NCBI GenBank assembly: GCA_038363925.1
Contig: JAQQWL010000018.1
Coordinates: forward strand, 744,001 to 808,000
Source: Apiospora phragmitis
Taxonomy: Eukaryota > Ascomycota > Sordariomycetes > Amphisphaeriales > Apiosporaceae
Direction: 5' to 3'
DNA: 64,000 bases
Both the position numbers and the translations under genes were made by a program. Shown here piece by piece: positions 43,800 through 55,825 of this stretch (positions are counted from its first letter, which is position 1; each line of letters starts with the position of its first letter). A model generated the notes under the pieces. It made no database searches and was not told the DNA's origin. It saw nothing but the letters and a program-made list of their open reading frames with translations.

Positions 43800-46700
43800 C
43801 ACGGGCGCTTTTCAGCCTCACCAGCGACGGTGATGCCGCCAGTTCGCAACAGAGCTGCTCGGTCGTCACCATGGCCGACAACTCCAAGAAGGAGTACGCG
43901 GTCACGAACACCAGACCCTTTAATAGACGAAGGCCCGACCATCGTCATCCGTTCAGACTGTGACAGCTGGCCAATCACGGTAGCCTAAAAACCAGAAACC
44001 TGGCCTAAGCTGGTGGCCCACTTCGTTCCGACATCACTAAGTCCGACCTCCTGCGCCGAGGAGGTGCAACGGTTCAACAACATCGAAATTCAGGCGAACG
44101 TCCGGTGGTTGTCCAACCCGGAAGGCAAAGCTCACTCGTCCATGGTCTTCGCCACCCAAGAGAGAGACAGAGCCGAGTGCTTGAAGAACGGAATCTGGAT
44201 CCAGGGCCAGCACCTCCAGGTCGTCCACTTCAAGTCATTCACTCCAAAGACACAGTGCCGTAGATGCTTAAAGCTGGGAAACGACCCCGTGCTCTGCAAA
44301 AGACGGTATGTCTGCGGCTACTGCGCTGGGAGACATCCGACCAAGGAGCACAGCTGCAAGGACTGCAACAGCAAGGTCCCCTGCGCTCACGCGCCTGCAA
44401 AATTCGCCAATTGCAACCAGACTGGCCACACGGCCTTTGACAAAGACAAGTGCGAAGTGTACAAAGCGCTATGCTAAAAGCGATCTCGCTGGTACAGCAC
44501 AACCTGAATCAAGGGCGTCACAGCCTGCAATCCCTATTCCAGATCGCCCTGGAGCACCAATCACACATCCTCTGCCTTCAGGAACCCTCTTCCAAGACAA
44601 GGGTCCGCAGGGAAGCGGCTTGTACAGCTGTATCTCCCACCCGTCGTTCCGACCGCTCTTACCACAAGAGACCACAGATCTCTCCAGCATAAAGACTCGC
44701 CCCAGGGTCATGACTTACATCCGAAAGTCCTTTTCCTTTGACGTGAACCCCAGTTTCGACCTCGTTTCCGATCCCGACATGCAGGTCCTGGAGGTCATCA
44801 CGCCCATAGAGCACTTCTACATTGTGAACATCTACAACCAGGCCGATGAGAAGAAATCGTTTACAGTACAGAGGTTTCTCGACCTCCACTTGCCAATCAC
44901 ACCTGCATTAATTGTAGGCGATCTCAACCTCCACCACCCATGGTGGAATCCGTTGGCTAAAAGCTCACCCCTCGCCGAGCGTCTTACATGTCATCTCCAC
45001 TCGGTCCAGGCCACACTACTCATCGATCATGCCACCATAGAGTCGCACGGTGGGACATTCCACAGGCCTAACTCGAAGAAAACTTCGATAATAGACCTGG
45101 CCTTCTCCATTGGCTTCCGGAGCCTCCACTGGCAGGACTGGTCGTACCTCCCAGGGACGGGATCCGACCACGAAGCCGTCAGCCTCCGAGCGTTCCTCCC
45201 AGCATACCAGACGGCAAGACCACTTCCGCCCCAGTTCTGCACCGAAAAGACCAACTGGGAAAAGTTTCGAAAACGACTCGAGGAGGTTGCTGTCTCCCTG
45301 GAGTCCACTATAGACGCTGCGGCCAACCGAGGCGACTTCGACGGCGTAGCGTCATCGCTCCAACAGGCCGTCCAAGAAGCCACAAACGGATCGATCCCAG
45401 TGAAGCGACCATGTGACAGATCCAAAGCCTGGTGGTGCCCAGAGCTGACCGACCAGCGGATGCGTTACCATCGAGCCTTCCGACGATACAAAAGGGATCC
45501 GAGCCGGGATACGGAGACAGCTTGCAAGGAGGCTAGGAACAGCTACTTCCAGGCTATCGATCGGGCCAAAACGGACCACTGGTTTACGTTTCTGGCAGAG
45601 GCCAAGGGCAAGGAGATATTCACTGCGTATAATTACACCAAACCAAGAACAGACCCATCTATCCCCTCTCTACGCTACGAGGTGAACGGGAAAGTAGAGA
45701 TCGCAAACTCGTTTTCGGGAAAATGCGAAGCGCTGGTCTCCACCCTTCTCAAGAGACCACAGCAGCTGGATCATCCTCCATCACCATCAACGCTACCTCC
45801 ACTGCCGCCCCCATCGCCAACCGGCCCCAGGAGCCGGGCTCGATCAAGCAAAGGCGACTGGCAATGGCCCATCCTAACACCAAGCGAGATCGAAAGGCTA
45901 TCCCGCAGTAGGACACAGCTCCAGGGGAGGATCGCATCAACTGGCGGATCATCCGAGAAGCGCTTGCAACCATCCCGGACGTGTTCTACAAAGCCTACAA
46001 AGCCTGATTCCACAGCGGCTACCACCCTGCAGCGTGGAAGACCGCGATAGGAATCGTCCTACCGAAGCGCAACAAACCTGACTATTCTAGGCCCAAGGCC
46101 TACCCACCCATCTCGCTCCTTCCTTGTCTAAGCAAACTCCTCGAAAAGCTCTTTGCGAATCGGCTCGCGTACTTGGCAAACGTCGAGCCGGACCTTCTAG
46201 AGAGCTCGCAGATCGGCGGCAGGAAACAACGTTCGGCCATCGACGCTGCCCTACTCTTACAACACTACATAGAGCGGCACCGTCAGGAAAAGAAGATCAT
46301 CACCGCCATCTTCCTCCCAGACAAGCTAATCCAGATCCTCCGGAAGCTCCATCTGCCCGACGAGCTGCTCCGCTGGCTCACTCACTTTCTCTGCGGGCGC
46401 AAAATAAAATTGCTGTTCAACGGGCAGCTTTCCGAATCCTACGCAATTTCGGGGCTGCCACAGGGTTCCCCTGTCTCCCCGATCCTCTTCTTGCTGTATG
46501 TCCGCTTTGTAAGCGCACAGAATGGCACGCTGCAGCTGTCGTACATGGACGACTTTGCCCTCGCAGCAAGCTCCACGTCGGCGAAGAAGAACTGCCGGGT
46601 ACTTCAGGACGCCCTGAGACTACTCTTCGACAAGGCCGACAAAGCGGGCGCAACCTTCGAAGTGGAAAAAACGGAGCTGATCCACTTCCACCGCGGCAGA

Positions 46701-47040
46701 CAACCTTTGCTGGACACTATCGATCCAAGGCGCGGAAATCAGGCCCAAATCCTTGGTCCGCTGGCTCGGAATCTGATTTGATTATAAACTCTCGTTTCGA
46801 GCCCACGTAGAAAAGCGACTGACCCTAGCCAACGGAGCTCTCCAAGGCATCCAACGCATCACCCGCCAAAGAACAGGCCTCGGAATAAACGCCCTACGTC
46901 AGCTGTACGTGACTTGCGTGAGCACGGTAGCCGACTACGGATCCTTGCTCTGGTTCGAGCGGAGAGGCTGCCAATCCCTGTGGGAACAGTACCAGAAGCT
47001 CCAGAACCGCGCACTGGCTACGATCAAGGGTGTCAATCAA
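43800..47040 (+). pseudogene. Tad-type LINE, decayed
   Basis: ORF1 (to 44477) is gag-like, with three zinc knuckles (CRRCLKLGNDPVLC, CGYCAGRHPTKEHSC, CNQTGHTAFDKDKC). ORF2 starts near 44471 with an APE-type endonuclease (VQHNLNQGRHSLQSL; LQEPS; GDLNLHHPWWNP; GSDHEAVS) and a frame shift near 44590. The reverse transcriptase follows (GLPQGSPVSPILFLLYV, YMDDF). Defects: an in-frame TGA after FYKAYKA near 46008; the first catalytic Asp segment is missing (ITAIFLPDKLIQ near 46315); and LGI-stop-FDYKLSF near 46775. The copy ends near 47040, inside the post-RT region. It cannot be autonomous. Confidence 0.9.
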
Positions 47041-47399
47041 CCAACCAAATCAACCAAATCTGTCACGGCGCTGAACCATTGAGGCAGATAGCACGCGCTA
47101 AATATCGCATTGAGCACGAATGAGCTAGGAGCGCGCTGGATAGCATATGGAGGATTGCCAACCAGGTTGGCCTCAAGGAACCCTCGGACGGGTATATGTA
47201 CTTGTACTACTGTCCTGTATGGTATTGTAGCTCCTCGAGCTACGTCCTTGTCTTCTTAGTTACCCATACCTGGCCTGTCTGCCAGAATGCGAACCTGTTG
47301 ACAGACACCTATCCTTTCTCGCCCGCACCGCCCGTGACATATGGTCCGTATATTCGCCGATCCAGGAAACTTCCCGGTGGCGGAGCCCCCTAAGCGACC

Positions 47400-48690
47400 T
47401 CGATGCGACCTCGCACCCCGGGCGACACTTGCTCGGTAACCTCTGCGAGATTCCTTGGCGTATGGCTCCATCGGAAGCTGCAATGGAAGGACCATATCTC
47501 AAATCAAAGCGAAAATGGCAACTCAGACATTGGCTCTTACCAGGCTCGCAGCGTCAGCGTGGGGATGTTCGGTACGAAGGGCGAAAGAGCTCTATACGAA
47601 GGTAATACGCAGCGTACTCGCATACGGAGCATCGGCTTGGCATAAAGTGGCCGACACCAAAAAGGGGCCAGCCCTCAGCCTTACGACAGTCCAGAACTCC
47701 TGTCTCCGGACCGTGACAGGGGCATACAAGGCGACCCCCCAATGCTACCTAGAGACTGAAGCGGCAGTTCCTCCCCTTGACCTCTACCTAAGTGCGAGGG
47801 CAGCTAGCTTCGAGATACCCACGGAGACTACCGGGAAGCTACAGCTCCTACGTGGCGCCTGTATAAAGGCGGCAGAGATCATTAACAGAGAACGTAGCGC
47901 AAGGAGGAGGAGACAAAGGAGACCCCAAGGGGCCACCAGCGAAACCCCTGTGACTCTATGGCCAAGCGACGCTCAACTGGCGTCAGCTAAACAATGGCTA
48001 GGTGGTCAAACGGTCGAAAAAGCGCTCAAAGAGAAATGGGAACAAAGATGGTTCCACGCCGTCACTCCTACGCGAGGCCGCCGCGAACTAGCTGCAGAGT
48101 CGCCGCCAGATTGTGGAGCATGCCATCGTTATGATGATATGCTTAAGCACGAAGCGTCGGTCCTGATGCAAGCATGCACCGGAAGAATAGGGCTTAGATC
48201 GTTCCTGTTCACCTGCCGGGTTCCAGACGTCCCAACGCCGCTATGCAACTGCGGCGAAGGGCGGGAGACAGCCGAACACTTGATTCTTTACTGCAAGGAC
48301 TTCAAAGAGAGCCGAGAGCATTTAGCAACACAGCTAGCTCCTAATTCACTGCGAACTCGTCGCGACCTCGCAGCGCTTACTACAAAGAAGGATACGGCGA
48401 GGTTAATTGTGAAGTGGCTTCTACGGACCGGTCGACTGCCGCTGTACAAGCGGGCAATGGAAGTAGGGGGACCACCCGAACATGTTAATCTCTTTAGGCC
48501 CTAAAGCAAAGGCCACTAGGCTGGTGGGTGAGAACCAGTATAGTAACGTCGAGTACGTAAAGCAGATTTTACTACATAGCAGCGTGTATTTTTAGTCTAG
48601 CTTCGGCACGGTTTATTACACGAGAGACTAGGTAGATGTACCGAGAGCCTTCGGCTCACGGCGTACTATTAATAATAATAATAAATAGTA
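47400..48690 (+). pseudogene. Second LINE, 3' fragment with (TAA)n tail
   Basis: From about 47440 the frame reads ARFLGVWLHRKLQWKDHIS, then (47455-48504) ALTRLAASAWGCSVRRAKEL, SVLAYGASAWHK and a C-terminal CCHC finger (LCNCGEGRETAEHLILYC). The stop at 48504 is followed by a 3' tail and (TAA)n near 48668. 5'-truncated copies with simple-repeat tails are usual for Tad-clade LINEs. It is a different family member from the LINE upstream. Confidence 0.85.
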
Positions 48691-48720
48691 CTGATAGTGA
48701 ATATCGTAAGCCTTTTTAAT

Positions 48721-50020
48721 TTATGCTCTCATTCCTGCCTTCCCATAATCCACAATGCTCTTGCCGCCTCCCTCCGAGTTGGCCAACGATTCCGGTCCGT
48801 CCCAGAACATGAGGCCGCCAATATTAGGCAAGTTGAGAGATATCACGTCTCGCATAATGCCTTGCATATTACTAGGCGACGAAATCGCCGTATTGTACGT
48901 ATCGGGCGATGCAGCCTCGTACCCGGGGGCGCCAAGATAGAGGCGGGAACCTACAGGAAGCTCCGAAGACCACTGCCTCAGAGAGGAATGGAAACCGTCG
49001 GATCCAATCTGACACGGGGGGTTATTATAGAACTGGACCCATACGAAATCTGCCAGGTTGACTAGATCCATAGGTGTGGACCGATCGGGAAAGGGGCACT
49101 GCGGCGCAGCCGAGAGGTAATACTGCCGCGAAGGGTCGGATCCGAATTTCTCCCGTAGCCTTGCCCCTAGACACTTGAAATTCTTGCCGTTACCACTCTC
49201 GATATCTGCACTAGTCAGCCTGGTCAGAACCGCCGCAGTCTGAATACCTACTAAAATCAAACCCATCAAGCGTTACATCGCCGAATGGGCGAAGCTCGTG
49301 GTCAATATTGCCCGGCGGTCCAAAAAGTGTCCACAAGTTGTCTCCTAACGTTTCAGCATCATGGCTGGTTGGCAAGGAGAATCTACCGGTGGTGCCTCCG
49401 AGGCTCAAAAAGACCTTCTTGCCTCGCTTTTGACATTCTGTAATATTGGCCGCGATGAGTGGACAGTATAACAAACCCGGGGCTGAGAGCGCCATAGCGT
49501 TTGTTGTACCGCCGCAGGCGGCACCAAAATTCACTGTCGGGTACTTCTGGGTGGAGGCATCGAATTCGGTCACAAATGCGAGAATGACAATGTCGATGTT
49601 GGCATTCGCGCATTGTGCAGAGAGGCTAGTCGTGCCGGTCAGATTGGTCTGGCCGAAATATACCGCAATGTTGTCCCGAGCAGCGGCGTCGAACGTGTAT
49701 GCCGTCGTTCCTGGCGTAGAAGGGGCTTGGGGGCTTGGGGGGGCAGTCGTCGGCGAGGATGACGCAGTTTCTGGACCGTTCAAAATGGCGGAAGAGCTTT
49801 CCTCGCACGGCTCTTCCAAGACAGTGTGCTGGAACGAAAGCCCGAGCCGCGCGGCTCTGGCATCATCTCCACCACCATGTAGAAGATGATCATCGGTCAG
49901 GCCATTTAAAAGCTCGTCATCACGCTCCTGATCTACTATCGGTCTCCCAGCATTCCGTCTTACGAAGGCGCAACTGAACACGCTTGTCTTCAACACATTC
50001 GTATGGATGCAGATCTTCAA
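48721..50020 (-). CDS. GH18 chitinase (class III type), 5' end uncertain
   Basis: Exon 1 runs to 49252 and exon 2 spans 49205-48721, flanking a 46-bp intron (GTAGGT, CTGAC, TGCAG). The domain starts near 49690 with DNIAVYFGQTNLTGT, then NIDIVILAFV, KVFLSLGGTTG (substrate-loop motif) and LDGFDF. After splicing the signature reads LDGFDF-N-IESGNG, where the family has LDGFDF-D-IE: the Asp next to the catalytic Glu is Asn. The barrel continues with YLSAAPQCPFPD, FVWVQFYNNPPC and GGLMFWDGPES. The family hydrolyses chitin, usually outside the cell. A Ser/Pro linker precedes the domain, but no clear signal peptide was found. Probably weak or inactive. Confidence 0.85.
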
Positions 50021-51219
50021 TCAATGGAAGTAAATGTCTGCCCCGCGCTGCAGTGGAATGTCCCGGCATACAACTTTCCGAGTTCACAGTGCCCGTGGAC
50101 GACCCGTCCGGGAACGCCTACCTTCTTTGGTGAATGCCGAGATAGCATCCCGCCCAGCACTTTCGCGTCAACGTCGTGTGCGCTTTGGCTCGGTCACCAA
50201 CATTTGTTGAAGAGCTGGTCTGTAGGGATGCACCAATACAAGCGGACGTCATTATAGGCTATCTTCCGCGCGTCCACGATGCACTGGTTTGTTCCAACGC
50301 CTTGCGTGGTCCCCTGGCGACCGGAACCCCCTAAGACATTTACACGAGCACACGATGGGGCCTGCCTGACACAATTCCTGGCATGGTAGGCTTGCTACGC
50401 GTGGGAGAGTGTTGTGTCTTGCGACTGCTAGGTCTCGAAGCAGTTGTTCCTCTATTTCTTCCCGAGTGGTGTCCGCCTTGTTTGTCCCACCATACGATTG
50501 TATATTTTGGTGGCAGCCATCATAACGTGAGCGGGAATGAACAGCTCGAGAATCATTTCTTCTCTTCCTGGCTAGATAGTCGTCTTTATCTCCAATATCT
50601 ACGAGGATATACCGAATCGAGCTATGTCGATGGTGCGTGTACATCTTGCGGGTGCGGTGGTCCCCCGAGTGTTCTCGTCCAGGCCGGCGCACGTTCTGAT
50701 TTCTTGGCATGGACTTGTAATAGCTTCTTTTTGCAACCAACGCCAGCAGGAAACTTGGGTTACATTTTGTTGGGACCAAAGGCTGGAGATGCATTGATGC
50801 TGTTGCTCATGCTCTATCTACAGCCGCTCATGGCTTGCTAGCTAAGCTCATATGGGGAAACAGGCAGCCCCAGGTGGGCTGGTGGCCTGGAGCCACAACA
50901 CATTTCATGCATGAAACTACCATGAGCAGGCTGTAGCCAATGAGCCTTTGTAAGTACCGTACGTACTAAATTGTATGCAGAGATAAATGAGGCGTTCACA
51001 GCTGTATCGTACGATCTACATGCAGGGGCACCCTTTGATCGTTGGAAATTAGACGTAAACATTTTGCGTTCTGCCGAATTTAAGTATGACATTGAACCAC
51101 GGTGTCGTTCGCAGCCACAGTTAATACTACATCGTCTTGCAGGTTGAACAGTTGCGCGGGAATATGACAACCGTCATGCCAAAGGTCTTGCCTCTTGGAA
51201 ACTTCGTTTGAACATACTT
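50021..51219. other. No recognised gene; possible lost 5' part of the chitinase
   Basis: Frames on both strands are open but share no motif I know. The upstream chitin-binding modules expected for such chitinases were not recognised. Confidence 0.35.
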
Positions 51220-52632
51220 TCAATCAAGCCTTCGCACGTACTCAACAGGTCCGACGTATCGCTTCCTCGCCCGGATTGCATAGTATAATAGTGAACATAT
51301 AACCGAGACGCCATAGATTAGGATATTCCAATTAATTAGATTCGGTGATGGGATGGGTGCCGGTGGAAAGAAGGCGAAGATAAAGGCCATAACGAGAAAC
51401 ATGACGGAGATTATGTTGATAGGTAGACCCCATCCACCTAAAGCGAACTTGCTGGGAAGGAGTGGTTGGTTGGCAAGCCGGCGCCAGAGGATGCAAGAGA
51501 TGCTACATATGTAGCTGGACAAAATAGCGTTGGTACCGAGCGACGTGACCGAGTTCAGTGCAACGGGGGACCCGATAGCTATCAATGATAGTAAAACGGT
51601 GACGATCAAAGTCATTATAATTGAGTTAACAGGGAGATTGAGGTCGAGATGAACGTCTAAGAGGTACCATTAGCTTATTATGTAACAGGTATAATATTAT
51701 CTATCGGTTAGTATTGCAACTCACATGAGAACCAGTTAGAGAATGGCATGCCCTCGTCACGAGCGAAAGCCCATAGCTGTCGAGCCGCCGTTGCGCCCGT
51801 CGTAAGGTTGGCAGCAACAGTCATAAGAACGACGACTACACTCATAGCCGTAGCGCCGCTTTTCGTCTGCGTAGCGTTGTAGAAAACCGCAACGAAAGGT
51901 ACGCCCGTCGGCGAGCCCAGCACATCGGCCAGGTTTCCCAGAGTAGAGCAGAAGGTGATCAACATGGCCCATCCTGCCATCCGATTAGTTTCAGTAAGAC
52001 AAGGTTTAGGAAGAAAAGGGCATACCCAACGCTCCATTGAAGAGAGTTGTCGCGACCATGGAACGAGGAAGCGTGCTAGATGCGTTCCGTAGCTCTTCCG
52101 ACATGTGCACAGCGGCTTCGGCCCCAAGGAGAGGCAAGATGCCAGCAGTAATACCGACAATGGCGCTGGTCCCGATGTTGCCCCAGGCACCACCATCATG
52201 GAAGACAGTGAATACTTCAGCGGCTGGGGTCCTTGGTGCAAGCACCCATAGCGTGACCATGATGCCGAAGAAACCCAAGATGTGGATGCAGAGAAGACCG
52301 GCCTCTACCAGAGGCAACTTCCTTGCCAGGAAAATATTATAGAAGACAGAGAAGGCGGCCACAGCGATTGTCAGCATCGTGCCGTGCCACACTTGCGGGA
52401 CGTAATTTTCGTAGTTAAGGACGAACAGGCCTTGAATCTGGATCCCAGCAATGTAGGCAGTTGACGCGCACATAGTTTGCCAGGCCCCGTTGTTCCCCGG
52501 ATCAGTCCGCTGATGATGTTGGCGGAGTCGGCCGTGATGGAAAGCCACGAGGGAATTCATGGCAAGCGAGAGGCAAGCCATGCCTTGTATGAAGAGGACA
52601 AACGGCAGAGATATGCATGACCACTGCAGCAA
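51220..52632 (-). CDS. APC-family amino acid/choline permease, 5' end degraded or missing
   Basis: Exons (52632)-52026, 51973-51725 and 51656-51220. Intron 1 (52 bp, GTATGC to GGCAG) joins NGALG to WAMLITFC. Intron 2 (68 bp, GTGAGT to CTTAG) joins NWFSY to VHLDLN. The frame holds about nine hydrophobic helices, GAEAAVHMSEELRNAS, QLWAFARDEGMPFSNWFS and NQPLLPSKFALG, all typical of fungal GABA/choline-type permeases, and ends with the usual YVGPVEYVRR. These carry amino acids or amines across the plasma membrane. The first two or three helices are absent, no ATG starts the frame, and the segment before WQTMCASTAYIAG is better read in another frame. It is likely truncated or frameshifted near 52540. 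Confidence 0.8.
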
Positions 52633-53458
52633 TTGGAGATCTCGACAAGCTACCAGTGCTAGCCTAGCACGGAGACGTTCTACATAGTATGGGGAGAAAC
52701 CGTAGGACCTGCCGTAGAATTATTGGTAGAGTATCGAAAATGAAAGTTCACTACCTAGATTGAAGGATTGTTGTGATTGTGACCATTGCATGGAAACTAT
52801 TCGGCTCACGTGCCAAAAGAGCATGAATATTGGACAAAGTGGAAGAAGCGGGTTAAGGAGGTGGCTGGTGTCAACCACTGGAGAAGGTGGCTGTGCTACG
52901 TGGGGCGGGCTTCTAGTTCAATTGCAGTCAGAGCTCGTAACAACAACAAATGCCACGATCAACTTCTTATCCGACATAACGACATAATATAGTAGACACG
53001 AAAAGGGCGATTCTTCGTATCGCGCTGGCAACGCGCCGCATAACGTACGCCGACGACCGACGACCGACAACATGAGTCGAAATCCGACACAGCATGGCGG
53101 CGAGCACAACAGGAGCGGGGATAAGCTCGCGACTTGAGCAAGGCAGCATGACGACAATTAAGAGACGATGGCATAGCGGCCACGGTTGTTATTCACTGCT
53201 TCGAATGACCATCGAGCCCGAAGCACGCCGGCGCACAGTGACTCCCCATGGCCAACGGGGCTACCCAGTCCCCACGAGACCAGTGTGATAGACATTGCCA
53301 CGACCGACCTGCATGCAACAACCAAAGGCCAGCGCATTGGCAGAGGAGTGGAGCACCGGCGGCCGGCACACAATGCCAGGAGGCCACACGGTTCCGCGCC
53401 AAGGGGTCATCATGTTTGCGAATGGCCCAATTCGCCCCAACACTCCCTGTCTCAAGCC
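52633..53458. other. No gene recognised
   Basis: Short overlapping frames in all six readings, none with motifs; 3' flank of the four-exon gene at its right edge. Confidence 0.4.
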
Positions 53459-54279
53459 TTATACCTGATCGAAAAAGGTGTCGCCCAAAGGGTTGGCGTC
53501 GGCCACGTGGAGGAAGCGCTCAAACAGGGCTTTCACCTGCGACAACCAGCCCGTGACCCTCTGGGTTTGCTGCAGGAATCTGTACTCGATGTCAGTAGAA
53601 AGATTTGTGTAGGGCTGAACACACGGCGACTTACAGCTGTTCGACCTTCTGTGTGCTGTTCGGGTATCTGTGGTCAGATGTATACTTTGTTGCGACGGCG
53701 GTGGAGACCTACAAAGTCGTGAATCTGGCGAGATGTGGGCGTGCGTGAGTAGGAGAGCTATGCCGTACGAGAGCGAAGGTAGACTTACTTTTCGTTGTGG
53801 TGGGCCAGCTCGGACTGAACGGCGTTGAAATTTTCCAGCAGCTCATTCACCTTGTCCAGCAGTTCTCGGGTATCGCCCGACATTCTTCCTTTTCAGTACA
53901 ACGCGCGGACTGGATGTGGGGGGACCTACGGTGACGGGGAGCTGAAAGGGCCTGGGTCGAGGTCTTGTTGGTCATCAAAGAAGTTGGGAACGTCTGGAAA
54001 GGACAGTGCTTGTTGGTTTGGAGGCTCGAGCTGCGTTGCAGAAGGAGCGACGGTCTTGGGCGTAGACGCAGTTGCGGGTGCAGTCGCGGGCGCAGTGGTG
54101 GCGTGGCCTACTGATGGTCGGCCCTGCCGTGGCTGGCGCGGACGCTGCGCACCGTATCGCTGCGAAGGGAGCATGTCGGCGTGGATGGAAGCGGTGGATG
54201 AATAGAGGCTATAGGTGGAGGAGAGCAAGGCGGACGAAGGATAATGGAACGTGTCACTAGCTGAGATTGGGCCTAACAA
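53459..54279 (-). CDS. Four-exon gene of unknown function, 199 residues
   Basis: Exons 54279-53930, 53884-53789, 53667-53635 (33 bp) and 53579-53459. All four join in frame with GTAGGT, GTAAGT and GTAAGT donors and AG acceptors. The N-terminal half is Pro/Ala/Thr-rich (TTAPATAPATASTPK) and ends QALSFPDVPNFFDDQQD. The C-terminal half is helical: GDTRELLDKVNELLENFNAV, QSELAHHNEKYPNSTQKVEQ and FLQQTQRVTGWLSQVKALFE, likely a short coiled coil. The last-exon sequence recurs at 24500-24610. I do not recognise the family; the pattern of small phase-consistent introns argues for a genuine gene. Confidence 0.7.
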
Positions 54280-55825
54280 CTGGTATTTATGTGGACATAA
54301 TCCTGCGATACTGTGGTGAAGTAGGGCTGGATAACAGCACGCTCTTTGTAGGCTGGGTTGTCAGGCGCGGAACTGGTCTTTCCAGTTGGGAAGTACTGAT
54401 GCATAACTTACACTTATGGCCAGAGGCGAAGTTCTGGACGAAGCACGACTTGTCGAGCATAGCCATGCGTGGGAGAGCCGAGTTAGCAGCATCCAACTCA
54501 GAGCAGACGTGGAGCAGAGGGCCGAATTGAGCCTGTACCGAAAGCTGCCAGCAGTAAAGGATCTTTGGCCTACTCGTGAGCAAGCGGCTCATCTGCAGCT
54601 GCCGTCAGTTCCGGACTCTACTTGTGGGACGTACCACCGTGTTCTGGCGCGGATTGTGACTCAGAGGCATTCTCCGTCCTATGGCCCTGCATTCGAGAGC
54701 CACATCATTAGAACGAGGTCGACCGGGACTAGGATCCAGTTCTGGTTCGGCTGCTCCCCACTCCCCACCCCGAACTGCTCCAGCACGGCTTCCAACCCCG
54801 CGCGTGAACAGCCCTTTCGGCGCTGTTTCTCAGCCTCCCATTGAGACGCTGGATGATTCCGGCGCGCCACTGACTCTCCCGTTCCTAAGCTATTTTAGAT
54901 GCCTGCAGAATTTCATGAGCGATATTGTGACTAAGGACTAGAACGAGCGCGTGAGAATGTTCAAGATCTTGAAGGAGGGCGGAAGCAGCAAGATCTCGCA
55001 TCCTCGTAGCCAGTTCTGGGGTGTCCATTTTGGTAGATGTCAATTCTGGTATGCGTCAATACGACTCTTCGGCCTGCTCAGGACCAACTGCAGTTGTCTC
55101 GACCCCAGATGAACACAGGCAGATATTCACTTGCGAACGAGCTCGAGCGATTTTGGCGGCGGCATGGGTCCGCCACAGGGGTACGTGACTGCTGCTTTGC
55201 AGAGCCTTCATGGCATCTGCAGGGCACAGAAGGAAGCTACAGAAGGTAACGAAATCGGCTTCCTCGCTGGCGGGCCGAGAAATTCGTCTCCGCTTGGACC
55301 ACTTTCTATTTTGGGAAAGGTGCACAGTGACGCTTACCCGCTGACCAGATGCCTGGTTTTGTACTCTACCAAGGCTTGGCATGTACCTGTCATCCCATGT
55401 AGGCTCTTAGGTAATCATTCACGAGGACAGTTGACCCTAATAGCGCGGGGTTGCGAACCAGCTCCACGCTGCTTTCTACATAACCACATGAAGGCATTAC
55501 CTCAAAAGCATACGTACATAACCCTTTTTCGAGGAATGTTCCAGCATCCCAAATTGAGCACCATGAAGAAGCCGGCATGGCCCTTTTCAATTCTATCGAT
55601 TGATCGAGGGCTGGCGCCACTAGATAGATTTGGCATATACCCCTCCTGCTTTACGGTGGCAATAAATATTACTCATTTCGGACCTGTGTCCAGAATCTTC
55701 CTGGTCCCTAACGAAGGCGAAGCGGTCTATAAATTGACGACGCTCCCTAGAACCCTCTATTTTTAAAGGTAATAAAAAAAAAGAAGATAAAGAGTAGAAG
55801 CCTTAAAATAGAAATTGTATAAGAA
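54280..55825. other. No confident gene
   Basis: Plus-strand frames at 54416-54844 and 54681-54941 contain a Ser/Pro-rich segment (RLPTPRVNSPFGAVSQPP) that might be an exon; 55131-55766 has no motif. None is called. Confidence 0.35.
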
